From Selenomonas sp. TAMA-11512 (lineage in GTDB: Bacteria; Bacillota; Negativicutes; Selenomonadales; Selenomonadaceae), in assembly GCF_037076525.1 (NCBI RefSeq), contig NZ_AP029018.1, forward strand, positions 1,426,001 to 1,490,000: a stretch of DNA of 64,000 nt. Reading direction: 5' to 3'. The number at the start of each line of letters is the position of its first letter. Positions within the stretch are counted from its first letter, which is position 1. The notes under the pieces were generated by a model, which did no database searches, was not told the DNA's origin, and saw nothing but the letters and a program-made list of their open reading frames with translations. This document shows, piece after piece, positions 29,252 to 37,730 of this stretch. The translations under genes were made by a program, and so were the position numbers.

Positions 29252-29303
29252 AAAAAGAGAGATTCGCAGCGTCAACTATGACGCATAGAATCCCTCTTTT
29301 TTA
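29252..29303. terminator. Bidirectional terminator
   Basis: AAAAAGAG-GATTC-GCGTC pairs with GACGC-GAATC-CTCTTTTTT. It separates the convergent DUF4153 and VWA genes and has an A run on one side and a T run on the other. Confidence 0.85.
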
Positions 29304-29366
29304 TTGACCTTTATAGGATACTCAATCTAAACAGGATCTACCGCAAAAGATTTCGTATGAAGCGGC

Positions 29367-30080
29367 TCAGTTTTTCACTTCGTCCTTTTCCACATGATCC
29401 TTCCAGTCGTCGCTCGAGTTTTCTACAGCTCCCGCCACATAGGCACTGACCGCCTCAAAGTTTCTGCGAACACCGGTGCCCGTGCTTCGATAGGTTACAG
29501 CATTCTTCTGATCGACACCGATACTTGACGCTTCCTTCGCTGCATCAATGTTCGCTCCGAGATAGATAAAATCCCAGCCCGCCTTTTCCTGCTTGTCGGA
29601 AATCATCTCCTTGACCTTCGTCTGCGTAAATTCCTTGCTGGCGTTTTCCATACCGTCCGTGATGATGACAAAGACGACCTTCGTGCCCTTTTTCTCGATA
29701 TCCTTTGTTCTCGACACCTTGAGAATTGTTGAGCCTACGGCGTCTAAGAGTGCCGTCATCCCTCCAACCTCATACTTTTCATCCGTCAGCGGCTGAATGT
29801 GCCGGATATCCTCACGATCGTAGATCGTATCAATTACATCGCTGAAGAAAACCGTCGTGACGTTGACTTTCGCATCGAGCTTTTTCTCCTTCGCAATCAT
29901 GGCGTTAAACCCGCCGATCGTGTCCGATTCCAGTCCTGCCATTGAGCCGCTTTTATCGAGAACAAGCACAAGCTCCACACAATCCGGTTTCTCCTTCTGC
30001 GCCGCCGCAATCGGCGAAGCACTACAGAAAAATGAACAAAGTACAAGAGTAAGAACAAAAGCCGGCCATTTTTTCCGCAT
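29367..30080 (-). CDS. Secreted von Willebrand factor A domain protein
   Basis: 237 residues. A signal peptide (FVLTLVLCSFFCSASPIAAA) is followed by a single VWA domain with a complete metal-binding site: DKSGS, the threonine in GGMTALLDAV and the aspartate in ITDGMENAS. Such domains bind partners through a divalent cation. The ATG at 30080 has AGGAGG ahead of it; longer in-frame starts lack one and would place a poor sequence before the signal peptide. Located 43 bp after nhaA on the same strand; partner unknown. Confidence 0.82.
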   Translation of the reverse strand: MRKKWPAFVLTLVLCSFFCSASPIAAAQKEKPDCVELVLVLDKSGSMAGLESDTIGGFNAMIAKEKKLDAKVNVTTVFFSDVIDTIYDREDIRHIQPLTDEKYEVGGMTALLDAVGSTILKVSRTKDIEKKGTKVVFVIITDGMENASKEFTQTKVKEMISDKQEKAGWDFIYLGANIDAAKEASSIGVDQKNAVTYRSTGTGVRRNFEAVSAYVAGAVENSSDDWKDHVEKDEVKN

Positions 30081-30123
30081 GATATAACCTCCTTTTTCTA
30101 TAATAGCTTCCACGATTCTTATC

Positions 30124-31329
30124 CTATTGCATGTTCGTCTCATTTGTACTGCTTCTCCCCTTTGCCAGCAAAAAGACGAGTGCGCCCAAGGTGCCGGAAA
30201 GCAGCGAGGCGGCAATAATTCCAAGCTTTGCAGTAGCGAGATGCTCCGGGTTTGGAAATGCTAAAGAGGCAATGAATAACGACATGGTAAAACCGATGCC
30301 GGCAAGACATCCTGATCCGAGGACGTTCCACCGGCCAAAGGAAGTCGGCAATGAAAGGCGCAGGACGCGACTGAACAAAAATACCATGCAGCAGATGCCC
30401 AAGGGTTTTCCAATGCACAGTCCGAGCACAATGCCGAGAGCAATAGGGTCAAGGAGTGCCGAAATGTCTCCTGGCAAGCGAACGCCCGCATTGGCTAACG
30501 CAAAGATCGGCATAATGACATATGCCGACCACGGCTCCAAGGCATGCTCGATCTTGTAGAGCACAGATCTTTCAGGATGGTGACGATCAATCGGGATAGC
30601 GAAGGCAAGTACGACACCCGCAATCGTTGGATGGATCCCGGCGTTTAGAAAAAAGAGCCAAGCGATGAGTCCAAAAATGAGATACGCTATAAAGTTTTTC
30701 ACTCCCTTTCGATTGACAAAGAATGCACATCCCAAGGATGCAAGGCCTCCGAAAAGCGCTGCTGCCGAAAATCCGCTTGTATAGAAGAGTGCAATGACGA
30801 TGATGGCACCCAGATCGTCGACGATGGCAAGCGCCGTCAAGAAGATGACAATGGCAATGGGTACACCCTGCGCTACAATAGCAAGGATACCGAGCGAGAA
30901 TGCGATGTCCGTCGCCATCGGGATTCCCCAACCGGCCATCGCTTCAGGTGCTCCCCCGGCATTGACAATAACGTAGATAAAAGCAGGTATAAGCATGCCG
31001 CCCAAAGCAGCACAGATGGGCAAAATCGTCGCTGACAACGACTGCAGCTCGCCAAAGAAAAACTCTCGCTTGATCTCAAGACCGATGACAAAAAAGAAAA
31101 TTGCCATGAGTCCGTCATTGACCAAGTGCAGCACACTCAGATCGAGATGGTATTCAGCAGGAGCAAACGGCAGCTTAAGGGCGAGCACCGATTCATAGCT
31201 TTCCGCCCATGGGCTGTTGGCCAAAATCATGGCAAGCACGGCAAAAAAGAGCAACAGTATACCACTTGATGCTTCATATCGGAAAAATGCTTGGATGGGC
31301 CCCAGTGCAATGGCTATTTTCTGTCGAAT
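30124..31329 (-). CDS. nhaA: Na+/H+ antiporter NhaA, probable ATT start
   Basis: 401 residues if translation starts at ATT 31329. NhaA exports sodium in exchange for protons. The transport-site aspartates lie in TALAIVDDLGAI, and the N-terminal LMAIFFFVIGLEIKREFFFGEL is typical. The first canonical start (TTG 31254) would cut into membrane helix 1, while the conserved text YEASSGILLLFFAVLAMILA begins upstream of it. No ATG, GTG or TTG occurs in frame before it; AAGGAAG sits 8 nt before ATT. A rare AUU start, as known for infC, is therefore the best reading. Confidence 0.9.
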   Translation of the reverse strand: MRQKIAIALGPIQAFFRYEASSGILLLFFAVLAMILANSPWAESYESVLALKLPFAPAEYHLDLSVLHLVNDGLMAIFFFVIGLEIKREFFFGELQSLSATILPICAALGGMLIPAFIYVIVNAGGAPEAMAGWGIPMATDIAFSLGILAIVAQGVPIAIVIFLTALAIVDDLGAIIVIALFYTSGFSAAALFGGLASLGCAFFVNRKGVKNFIAYLIFGLIAWLFFLNAGIHPTIAGVVLAFAIPIDRHHPERSVLYKIEHALEPWSAYVIMPIFALANAGVRLPGDISALLDPIALGIVLGLCIGKPLGICCMVFLFSRVLRLSLPTSFGRWNVLGSGCLAGIGFTMSLFIASLAFPNPEHLATAKLGIIAASLLSGTLGALVFLLAKGRSSTNETNMQ

Positions 31330-31752
31330 GAGACTCTTCCTTTCTATAATTCGTTAGCATGTTTTTGTTATTTCCAGTGTTCTACATAGAATGACTTATC
31401 ACTTTATAAAGCTTGAGCGCGAGAAATGATCGATGGAGTGAGTGGCATCAGCACTCTTTATGTCGTAGTAAGTTGGCGAGGACAAGGAAAACCTTCCTGA
31501 CTAGTCTTTACTTCCAGCATCTTCAATCCATTCGGCGGTCGAGAACGTTACTTTTTCATTATTATACATTTTTCATTATCCCAACGTCAACCAGTATACA
31601 TCTCGTTTCATGCCCTTGTTTCATGCACAAGTCTGCAGCTGCCCGACACAATCTCTTGCAAAAACAAGGATATATTTTCTCCATTTTTCATAGCAAGTAC
31701 CATTCTTATAAAAAATCTGTGTATGAGTATCTGCTGTCTTTATGATTCCCAT
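31330..31752. other. Long gap upstream of nhaA without a recognised gene
   Basis: About 420 bp. Short open frames here have no ribosome site and no protein-like character. The minus-strand side could hold a structured nhaA leader, since GCTGATGCC and several short complementary stretches are visible, but no known riboswitch was recognised. Confidence 0.4.
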
Positions 31753-31790
31753 ATAATAAAAGACACTGCTCATCCAGTGTCTTTTATTAT
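31753..31790. terminator. cobI terminator
   Basis: ATAATAAAAGACACTG pairs with CAGTGTCTTTTATTAT around CTCATC: a 16-bp perfect stem just past the cobI stop, with an A/T-rich arm acting as the T run on either strand. Confidence 0.8.
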
Positions 31791-31813
31791 TATATATACT
31801 GCTTTTCATATAT

Positions 31814-32512
31814 TCATTTCGCAGCTAAAATCGTAGATAGATAGTTGAGTTCCAGTCCTTTAGCACCTTTAATATCATTGATTCGAACTTCATCATCCAG
31901 TCCTGCACGAGAGACGAGGATCGCATCCTCTGCCATACCGTTCGCATCCAGCAAATCCACCATGTCGTCAAAGTTTTTGTAGACCTTCATCATAACAACG
32001 CTTTCGGATGATTCAAGGGCCTTCCTTATCGCCTCTTCCTTCGCAGTCGCAGGGATGACAGTCAATATGTCATCGCCCTCGACGATAGGTCTCCCCAGAA
32101 GACTTGCAATCGCACAGAAGGCAGGCACACCGGGAATTGTATCAATGCGGGCTCCTGCATCTTTCAGCAGTCGAAACACATAGATATACGTGCTGTAAAA
32201 CATCGGATCTCCAAGCGTCAAAAAGACGACATTTTTCCCCTGCTCCAGAAGCATTAAAATCTCGTCCTTATTCTTATCCCAAGAATCCGACTCGTTTTCT
32301 TGGAAGTGCTTGACCATCGGAAATACCTGATAGACAATCTCTATGTTTTCTTTAAGATAAGGTTTCGCAATAGTAAGCGCCACGGATCCTTCTTTTTTCT
32401 CCGTCTTTGGCGCAATGATGACATCTGCTGCCTCCATGGCACGAACGGCCTTTACCGTCAAGAGCTCCGGATCACCCGGTCCCACACCGATTCCGTAAAA
32501 AGTGCCTTGCAT
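31814..32512 (-). CDS. cobI: Precorrin-2/cobalt-factor II C20-methyltransferase
   Basis: 232 residues. It methylates C20 of the corrin precursor with S-adenosylmethionine in B12 synthesis. The N-terminal FYGIGVGPGDPELLTVKAV, the VFLTLGDPMFYSTY loop and TIPGVPAFCAIASLLGRP are the SAM-binding motifs of the family. In a strict anaerobe it would act on cobalt-factor II (CbiL type). The gene stands alone with its own terminator; no riboswitch fits in the 78 bp between it and the divergent ABC operon. Other corrin genes are outside the window, except the chelatase at 34.1 kb. Confidence 0.92.
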   Translation of the reverse strand: MQGTFYGIGVGPGDPELLTVKAVRAMEAADVIIAPKTEKKEGSVALTIAKPYLKENIEIVYQVFPMVKHFQENESDSWDKNKDEILMLLEQGKNVVFLTLGDPMFYSTYIYVFRLLKDAGARIDTIPGVPAFCAIASLLGRPIVEGDDILTVIPATAKEEAIRKALESSESVVMMKVYKNFDDMVDLLDANGMAEDAILVSRAGLDDEVRINDIKGAKGLELNYLSTILAAK

Positions 32513-32590
32513 AATTTCCTCCGTTTAGTTTTCGATTAACTTGTGATATAATACCATACATCTTATGTGAAAACAAGAAAGGAGACCATC

Positions 32591-33334
32591 TTGATTGAAC
32601 TGTCTCATCTGACACGTACATTTCAAAGAAAAGACGGCAGTGAAAAAGTCGCCGTCTCCGACCTCTCTCTCTCGATAAAAGAAGGCGAAATCTTTGCACT
32701 TCTAGGGCCTAACGGTGCAGGTAAGACAACAACAATCCGCATGCTTACAATGCTTCTCACACCCACCTCGGGCACCATTACTTACGATGGTTTTCCGCTT
32801 ACAGGCAACGAGCTTGAACTCAAAAAGCATCTTGGCGTTGTACCGCAGCACATCAATTTTGATCAAGATCTGTCCGTCGAGGAGAATATGCAGCTCTTTG
32901 CACGGCTCTATCGCATTCCACCAAATGAACGTATGATCCGTATCAAAGAACTGCTCAACTACGTTGAACTCACGGACGTCGCCAAAGAAAGTACGAGGAC
33001 ACTTTCCGGAGGTATGAAACGTCGACTGCTCATTGCCCGTGCACTGCTTCATCGCCCTTCCATACTTGTGCTTGACGAACCGACGGTCGCTCTCGACCCA
33101 CAGGTCCGCCGCCTCATCTGGTCGCTCATTCGCAAGCTGGCATCGGACGGCGCAGCAGTACTTCTTACCACACATTACATCGAGGAGGCGGAGGCTCTTG
33201 CATCGCGTGTTGCTATCCTGGACCACGGCAAATGTGTCGCGCTTGCCACTCCCGATGCCATTAAGCATATGACAAATAGCGAAACGCTCGAAGATGCCTT
33301 CATCGCATTGACGGGAAAGCGAGGTAATTTCTGA
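32591..33334 (+). CDS. ABC transporter ATP-binding protein (ABC-2 type)
   Basis: 247 residues. Walker A LLGPNGAGKTTTIRML, signature TLSGGMKRRLLIARAL, Walker B SILVLDEPTVALDP and the switch histidine (TTHYIEEAE). It resembles DrrA/NodI-type exporters. The TTG at 32591 is chosen because AAAGGAG lies 6 nt upstream; an in-frame ATG at 32567 precedes that site and lacks one. Its stop overlaps the permease start. Confidence 0.9.
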   Translation: MIELSHLTRTFQRKDGSEKVAVSDLSLSIKEGEIFALLGPNGAGKTTTIRMLTMLLTPTSGTITYDGFPLTGNELELKKHLGVVPQHINFDQDLSVEENMQLFARLYRIPPNERMIRIKELLNYVELTDVAKESTRTLSGGMKRRLLIARALLHRPSILVLDEPTVALDPQVRRLIWSLIRKLASDGAAVLLTTHYIEEAEALASRVAILDHGKCVALATPDAIKHMTNSETLEDAFIALTGKRGNF

Positions 33335-34074
33335 TGCTATACGATGTATGGACTGTGTTCTGGCGCGACTGGATTGTCCTACGACACCATCTTGTGAAGT
33401 ACATCTTAAGCCGCATGGTACCTCCTCTTCTCTACCTGGTTGCCTTCGGCTGGGGGCTGGGGCGAAGTATCACGGTTACGGACGGCTCAAGCTATCTCGA
33501 TTTTCTTGTGCCCGGCATCCTTGCACTGAACTCCATGATGATTGCTTTCTCCAGTATCATTACGGTACATGCAGAAAGAGTCTATCACAAGAGTCTGGAT
33601 GTCTATCTCTCTGCACCGATTCATCCGTCCGCCTTTGTCCTTGGAAAACTTCTCGGCGCCTCTTTCCGCAGTCTTTTATCTTCGATTATCATTCTTGTAC
33701 TCGCCTATATCTCCGGTGCGCGGCTTGAGCTTACGCCGCTTTTTCTTCTCGTGCTCCTGGTAAACTCCATGATCTTTGCAGCGATTGGCTTCTATGCCTC
33801 TATGAAAATCGATACGTATGCGGAGATGGGACAAGTCAATACCTATATCTTGCTGCCGATGTCATTTCTATGCGGCACCTTTTTTTCCGTGGCAACACTT
33901 CCGAGCGCCATACGGATGCTGCTCGAACTTCTCCCTCTAACGCACACCAGCCAACTCCTCAGGACGTTGGCTGGTGGTGGGGACGGCAGCCCGACAAGCT
34001 ATCTCATCCTTCTTCTCTATGCATTTATCAGCTTTTTGCTCGCACAAAAGGCTTTTGTAGACTTGAAGCGATAA
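33334..34074 (+). CDS. ABC-2 type transporter permease
   Basis: 246 residues with six membrane helices and the LPLTHTSQLLRTLAGG stretch near the C-terminus typical of NodJ/DrrB permeases. It makes a two-gene exporter with the ATPase, overlapping it by one base (TGATG). Substrate unknown: such pairs export drugs, lipids or polysaccharides. It ends 18 bp from the convergent chelatase gene. Confidence 0.87.
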   Translation: MLYDVWTVFWRDWIVLRHHLVKYILSRMVPPLLYLVAFGWGLGRSITVTDGSSYLDFLVPGILALNSMMIAFSSIITVHAERVYHKSLDVYLSAPIHPSAFVLGKLLGASFRSLLSSIIILVLAYISGARLELTPLFLLVLLVNSMIFAAIGFYASMKIDTYAEMGQVNTYILLPMSFLCGTFFSVATLPSAIRMLLELLPLTHTSQLLRTLAGGGDGSPTSYLILLLYAFISFLLAQKAFVDLKR

Positions 34075-34092
34075 GGAGGTAATCCTGTCTGC

Positions 34093-35091
34093 TTACTTCC
34101 GAAGAGCTTTCCAGCTATCCTCGGCACGTGCAGCAAACAGGTCACGAACCGCCTTGTTCTCACCAAGTCCATGGAGATATGTGGAGACCTTGAAGCCTTC
34201 TTTTTCAAGAATAGACTTCTGTGAGTCATCTTCGTCACCTGCCATGTCATTGTTTGCATGATCGCCTGCAACCATCATCATCGGCATGAGAGTGACGTTT
34301 TTTATGCCCTTTTCATGGAGCTTTGGAATGATTGTTTCCAAGGATGGCCAACCTTCGACGGTGTAGATGTAGACATTGTCCATGCCCATTTCAGCAAGTC
34401 TTGCCTGCATAACGGAGTAGTAAGCATTTGACGGATGCGGCGTGCCGTGGTTCATGAGCAGAATCGCATCTTTTTTCCCGGTCTTTGGAAATTGTGTCGA
34501 GATTGCCTTGAGCGCCTCGGTGACATCATCAGCCTGATCTTCCTGTCCTTGCCAGTAAATGAGCGGCGTACCAAGCGTTAACTTCTTAAAGTTGTTCTTA
34601 TACAAATGGAAGACAGCACGATTATAGTCGTATTCCATACCCGGAATGACGTTCAGACTTGTCATAGCGACTCTCGTATAGCCCTCTGCCTTAAGCTGCG
34701 CTAATGCTTCTTCAGGTGTCGGATACGTAATTCCCTCATTCTTTTTTATGCGATCAATGATGATATGTGAGGTAAACGCCGTCACAACCTTGACTCCCGG
34801 ATGCTGTGCCTCGATTCTCTTGACTGTCGCACCAATGGTCGCAGCTCTGGTATCCGTATATGTTGTACCGAAACTCATGACAAGAATCGCATCCTTATTG
34901 GGAAGCTTGGAGAGGTCAGTATTGCCTCCTTCCAGCACACCGATTTGCGTTGCATTGAGGAGTGCGGGCGTTGCCGTCGTAACTTCATCCGACAGACTGT
35001 ATGCTGCCTCCGCATCCATCTGCGGCGAAAGAGAAAACGCCATAGCCGAGACGGCAAGTGTACATAGCAGCTGCTTCTTCCATTTTTTCAT
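34093..35091 (-). CDS. cbiK: Exported sirohydrochlorin cobaltochelatase, CbiK family
   Basis: 332 residues. A signal peptide (LLCTLAVSAMAFSLSPQMDAEA) precedes a CbiK-type chelatase: ILVMSFGTTYTDTRAATI, LLMNHGTPHPSNAYYSVMQ with a metal-site histidine, and MMMVAGDHANNDMAGDEDD with the second. Cytoplasmic CbiK inserts cobalt into sirohydrochlorin; a secreted relative, CbiK-P, is known from Desulfovibrio vulgaris and has been linked to heme or iron handling. A cobalamin riboswitch lies upstream, tying this gene to B12. ATAGGAGG precedes the ATG. Confidence 0.88.
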   Translation of the reverse strand: MKKWKKQLLCTLAVSAMAFSLSPQMDAEAAYSLSDEVTTATPALLNATQIGVLEGGNTDLSKLPNKDAILVMSFGTTYTDTRAATIGATVKRIEAQHPGVKVVTAFTSHIIIDRIKKNEGITYPTPEEALAQLKAEGYTRVAMTSLNVIPGMEYDYNRAVFHLYKNNFKKLTLGTPLIYWQGQEDQADDVTEALKAISTQFPKTGKKDAILLMNHGTPHPSNAYYSVMQARLAEMGMDNVYIYTVEGWPSLETIIPKLHEKGIKNVTLMPMMMVAGDHANNDMAGDEDDSQKSILEKEGFKVSTYLHGLGENKAVRDLFAARAEDSWKALRK

Positions 35092-35301
35092 AATAATTCC
35101 TCCTATAAAAATAAAATGACTATGACGTTATCGCTCTTTTGACATCATCCGTTACGGCTACACCATACTGCCGACTCTTTTATGAGCGGTTTCTGTGATT
35201 CCAAAAGGGTACAACACCATAGTTGCATCTATACAAGGTAGTCTGAGACTACGTTGTATCCAATCCCCTTCCCATCGCTCGTGGGTCATAGCGGTGATTT
35301 T

Positions 35302-35463
35302 TGGGCAGGCAGTTCTCCTGGCTTAGATTCATTGCAATGAACGCGCCTTCCCACGACAGTTTCCCTGCCGCAGTGACATATCTGCGTCATGCTCCTCTTA
35401 CAGTGGCGGGACCGCATCGGCTTCTACCGACTTCTCTCTTAGGTCATATCGACACCTGCTCAA
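35302..35463 (-). promoter_or_regulatory. Cobalamin riboswitch upstream of cbiK
   Basis: On the minus strand the RNA holds the conserved GCGGUCCCGCCACUGU, GGGAAGGCGCG and AAGCCAGGAGAACUGCC blocks, with GCAGG/CCUGC closing as P1. A CCCA-CGAGCGA-TGGG hairpin follows and may be the P13 arm. Cobalamin is expected to reduce expression of the chelatase; no U-tract terminator is evident in the 210 nt before the ATG. Confidence 0.93.
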
Positions 35464-35484
35464 TATATGAAGTTTTCATTTATT

Positions 35485-35513
35485 AGATTACTCCGATATA
35501 GTGGCTTTGTCAA
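35485..35513 (-). promoter_or_regulatory. Promoter for the cbiK riboswitch
   Basis: On the minus strand TTGACA (35508-35513), a 17-bp spacer, then TAATCT (35485-35490), a weak -10. It is placed about 20 bp before the aptamer. Confidence 0.6.
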
Positions 35514-35617
35514 TATTATTTATCGAACGATATACTTCTTTTATCCATTTTTATTATAATAAAGGCTTGAAAGTAAATGATGTCTTCCGGCAAAATACCG
35601 GCTAAATATCTAAACGC

Positions 35618-35656
35618 AAATATCCCTGACGCATCGACATTGCGTCAGGGATATTC
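35618..35656. terminator. Hairpin terminator past the mut operon
   Basis: AATATCCCTGACGC pairs perfectly with GCGTCAGGGATATT. It lies at the end of the mutA-mutB-meaB unit, and the terminal ATATT provides a modest T-rich end. Confidence 0.7.
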
Positions 35657-35678
35657 TGTCCCCTCGTAGCTTACAGGG

Positions 35679-35828
35679 TTACGAGGAGGATTGATATCTC
35701 GACATGATACCAATCCTATACACTCTGCTGAAGTGTTTTGGAGGAGGAAGCTCTCTTATGAGCAATGAGATATGGGAGAGCTTCTCAATGGGAAACGGGA
35801 GGACGTTCATCTTGCCCTCCAAGGGCAT
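35679..35828 (-). CDS. Possible 49-residue ORF at the end of the mut operon
   Basis: An open frame with ATG at 35828, or TTG at 35822, starting 28 nt past the MsrA-like stop. AAAGGAG lies immediately upstream and spaces best with the TTG (8 nt). The product begins MPLEGKMNVLPFPIEKLSHI and ends SRYQSSS; I do not recognise it and see no membrane segment. A hairpin (35662-35686) covers its stop, then the operon terminator. It could instead be decayed coding sequence. Confidence 0.35.
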   Translation of the reverse strand: MPLEGKMNVLPFPIEKLSHISLLIRELPPPKHFSRVYRIGIMSRYQSSS

Positions 35829-35856
35829 CACTCCTTTCCATGTGCACAGCCTATTT

Positions 35857-36399
35857 TCAAGCCGGACGCTCTATTATCCCGGCAGCAAAAAGACCCGCAT
35901 AGTCAATCGAAGACTTGGCCGGAGGCGTTGCATCACGATACTGTGCGTCTTCTTCCAGCGGTGAGAAGCGGTGTATCCGACCGACCTCAATTTGGCAGCG
36001 TCTTACCCCCCTCTCTTGCGGCATCGGATCATTAACCGTAATGCACGCGCTGCTCACGAGAGGCTCTCTGCCTCGACTGTTAAGGAAATTGATGTAGTAT
36101 TCAATCTGCGGCTCATCCTCCAGGCTATTGTAGTAAATACCTTTTGGCATCTCTCCCTCTTTTGTCTGCGCATAGGGATTGACAACAGCATAGATCGTAT
36201 CAAAGAGTGTCGACAGATCCAGGTATTTGGGATTGTAGCGGATAGAGACGCCGAAGCGCATCTCTTGTCCTCCATCATCTGACTCGCTCTCAAGGATAAT
36301 CTGTCCTGCCGTCACATCTACGACACCCCGGATTCGTCCGCATAGGTACTGGAGGTCTTCGTATGCTCCACCAGAAAGATAGATGTGCTTCAAGTACAT
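35857..36399 (-). CDS. MsrA-like protein lacking the catalytic cysteine
   Basis: 180 residues. The sequence follows peptide methionine sulfoxide reductase A along most of its length: IYLSGGAYEDLQYLCGRIRG matches the active-site helix, VSIRYNPKYLDLSTLFDTIY matches the central strand and helix, KEGEMPKGIYYNS the next loop, and HRFSPLEEDAQYRD the C-terminal block. The catalytic motif G-C-F-W has become G-A-Y-E, so reductase activity by the known route is not possible. Three other cysteines are present but not at the normal site. Start at ATG 36399 (AAAGGGG 8 nt upstream); a GTG 6 nt earlier overlaps the meaB stop. Part of the mut operon. Confidence 0.7.
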   Translation of the reverse strand: MYLKHIYLSGGAYEDLQYLCGRIRGVVDVTAGQIILESESDDGGQEMRFGVSIRYNPKYLDLSTLFDTIYAVVNPYAQTKEGEMPKGIYYNSLEDEPQIEYYINFLNSRGREPLVSSACITVNDPMPQERGVRRCQIEVGRIHRFSPLEEDAQYRDATPPAKSSIDYAGLFAAGIIERPA

Positions 36400-36401
36400 G
36401 T

Positions 36402-37625
36402 TCACGTCCCCTTTCCCGTATAGAAGAAATCCGTCGCATGGCGTGACACGGCACGCTCGACATCGAAGAGTCGGACAAGTTCAGCAACCCCCTGCGTCGG
36501 CGATATCGTCCCGGAAATCACAGCTTGCTTGATCTCAGGCATACGTCCCGTAATGACGGGATCGTCAAAGAAGATGTTGTGCAGATGCTCATCAATCATA
36601 CTGTGCATCCAGTCGAGAAGTTGGCTTTCTCTGCGTTTTTGAAAAGAACCCTTTCTCATTGTCACTTGCTGGAAATATTGAATGACTTGCCAGAGTTCTT
36701 TCAGACCCGTCTTCTTGATGGCCGAGGCCAGATAGGCATGTGTCTGCCAGCCTGGCGTTGCAGGCCGAATGAACTCAATCATGCGCTCGTACTCGCCTCT
36801 TGCAATCTTTGCTTTGAGAAGATTATCACCATCGGCCTTGTTGACTACGATGGCATCGGCAAGCTCCATAATGCCTTTCTTTATGCCCTGTAAATCATCT
36901 CCCGCGCCTGTCAGGACAACGAGCAGGAAGAAATCCACCATGGATCGAACGGTCGTCTCTGACTGCCCGACACCGACGGTTTCAATGATGATGACATCGT
37001 AGCCTGCCGCTTCACAAAGGAGCATCGTCTCACGAGACTTTCTCGCAACACCGCCAAGTGTTCCCCCTGCCGGTGAAGGGCGAATAAACGCCTCCGCACG
37101 TCTGGAGAGCGATCCCATACGCGTCTTATCTCCAAGAATGGATCCGCGTGTGACGGAACTCGTCGGGTCGACAGTGAGAACAGCAACTCGATGCCCCATA
37201 TCGCACAGCATATTGCCAAATGCCTCAATCATCGTTGATTTACCGGCACCGGGCACGCCTGTAATACCGATGCGAAGAGCTTTTCCTATCCGTGGCAGCA
37301 GCGATTGGAGGACAGCTTGAGCCTTTTTGAAATGTCTTGGACTATTGCTTTCAATGAGAGTGATTGCCCGAGAAAGCACCATGCGATCCCCCGCCGCAAC
37401 ACCCTTGACATAGTCGTCCACGGAGAGAATCATCTTGCCTTTGCTCTTTTTCGTACCGTTTAATATGGCCGGATTGATGTTGCCGACGGTCGTGTCCTGC
37501 ACTCCTTCAATTCCGCTCATAACACTGGTAGTAAAAGCTTCACCCGCATTTTGGGGTACCCAATCGGGGCGCGTCTCCGTGTATTTCTTGACTTGCTGTG
37601 TCCTTGTAAACGTCTTTTCTTCCAT
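36402..37625 (-). CDS. meaB: Methylmalonyl-CoA mutase-associated GTPase MeaB
   Basis: 407 residues. MeaB guards methylmalonyl-CoA mutase by using GTP to gate delivery and removal of adenosylcobalamin. Visible: P-loop ITGVPGAGKSTMIEAF (near residue 130), LTVDPTSSVTRGSILGDKTRM, the DVIIIETVGVGQSE switch region and the VVNKADGDN base-recognition motif. The family normally begins nearer the VLSRAITLIES helix; here about 60 extra residues precede it. GGAGG lies 6 nt before the ATG. It follows mutB by 105 nt, and the MsrA-like gene begins at its stop. Confidence 0.95.
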   Translation of the reverse strand: MEEKTFTRTQQVKKYTETRPDWVPQNAGEAFTTSVMSGIEGVQDTTVGNINPAILNGTKKSKGKMILSVDDYVKGVAAGDRMVLSRAITLIESNSPRHFKKAQAVLQSLLPRIGKALRIGITGVPGAGKSTMIEAFGNMLCDMGHRVAVLTVDPTSSVTRGSILGDKTRMGSLSRRAEAFIRPSPAGGTLGGVARKSRETMLLCEAAGYDVIIIETVGVGQSETTVRSMVDFFLLVVLTGAGDDLQGIKKGIMELADAIVVNKADGDNLLKAKIARGEYERMIEFIRPATPGWQTHAYLASAIKKTGLKELWQVIQYFQQVTMRKGSFQKRRESQLLDWMHSMIDEHLHNIFFDDPVITGRMPEIKQAVISGTISPTQGVAELVRLFDVERAVSRHATDFFYTGKGT

Positions 37626-37730
37626 ATCGCTACCTCCCCCCTCTCGCACCGCCTCTGCCTCTCCTTTTGAAGAAGCTCTTGCTGCGTAACCGTCGGAAGG
37701 GTACTGTATGCACCTTTCTTTTTCGGAATT

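Noticed and set aside
31440-31530. Fluoride riboswitch before nhaA, suggested by GCTGATGCC
   Set aside because: The matching 5' GGCGATG-type half was not found, so the pseudoknot cannot form.
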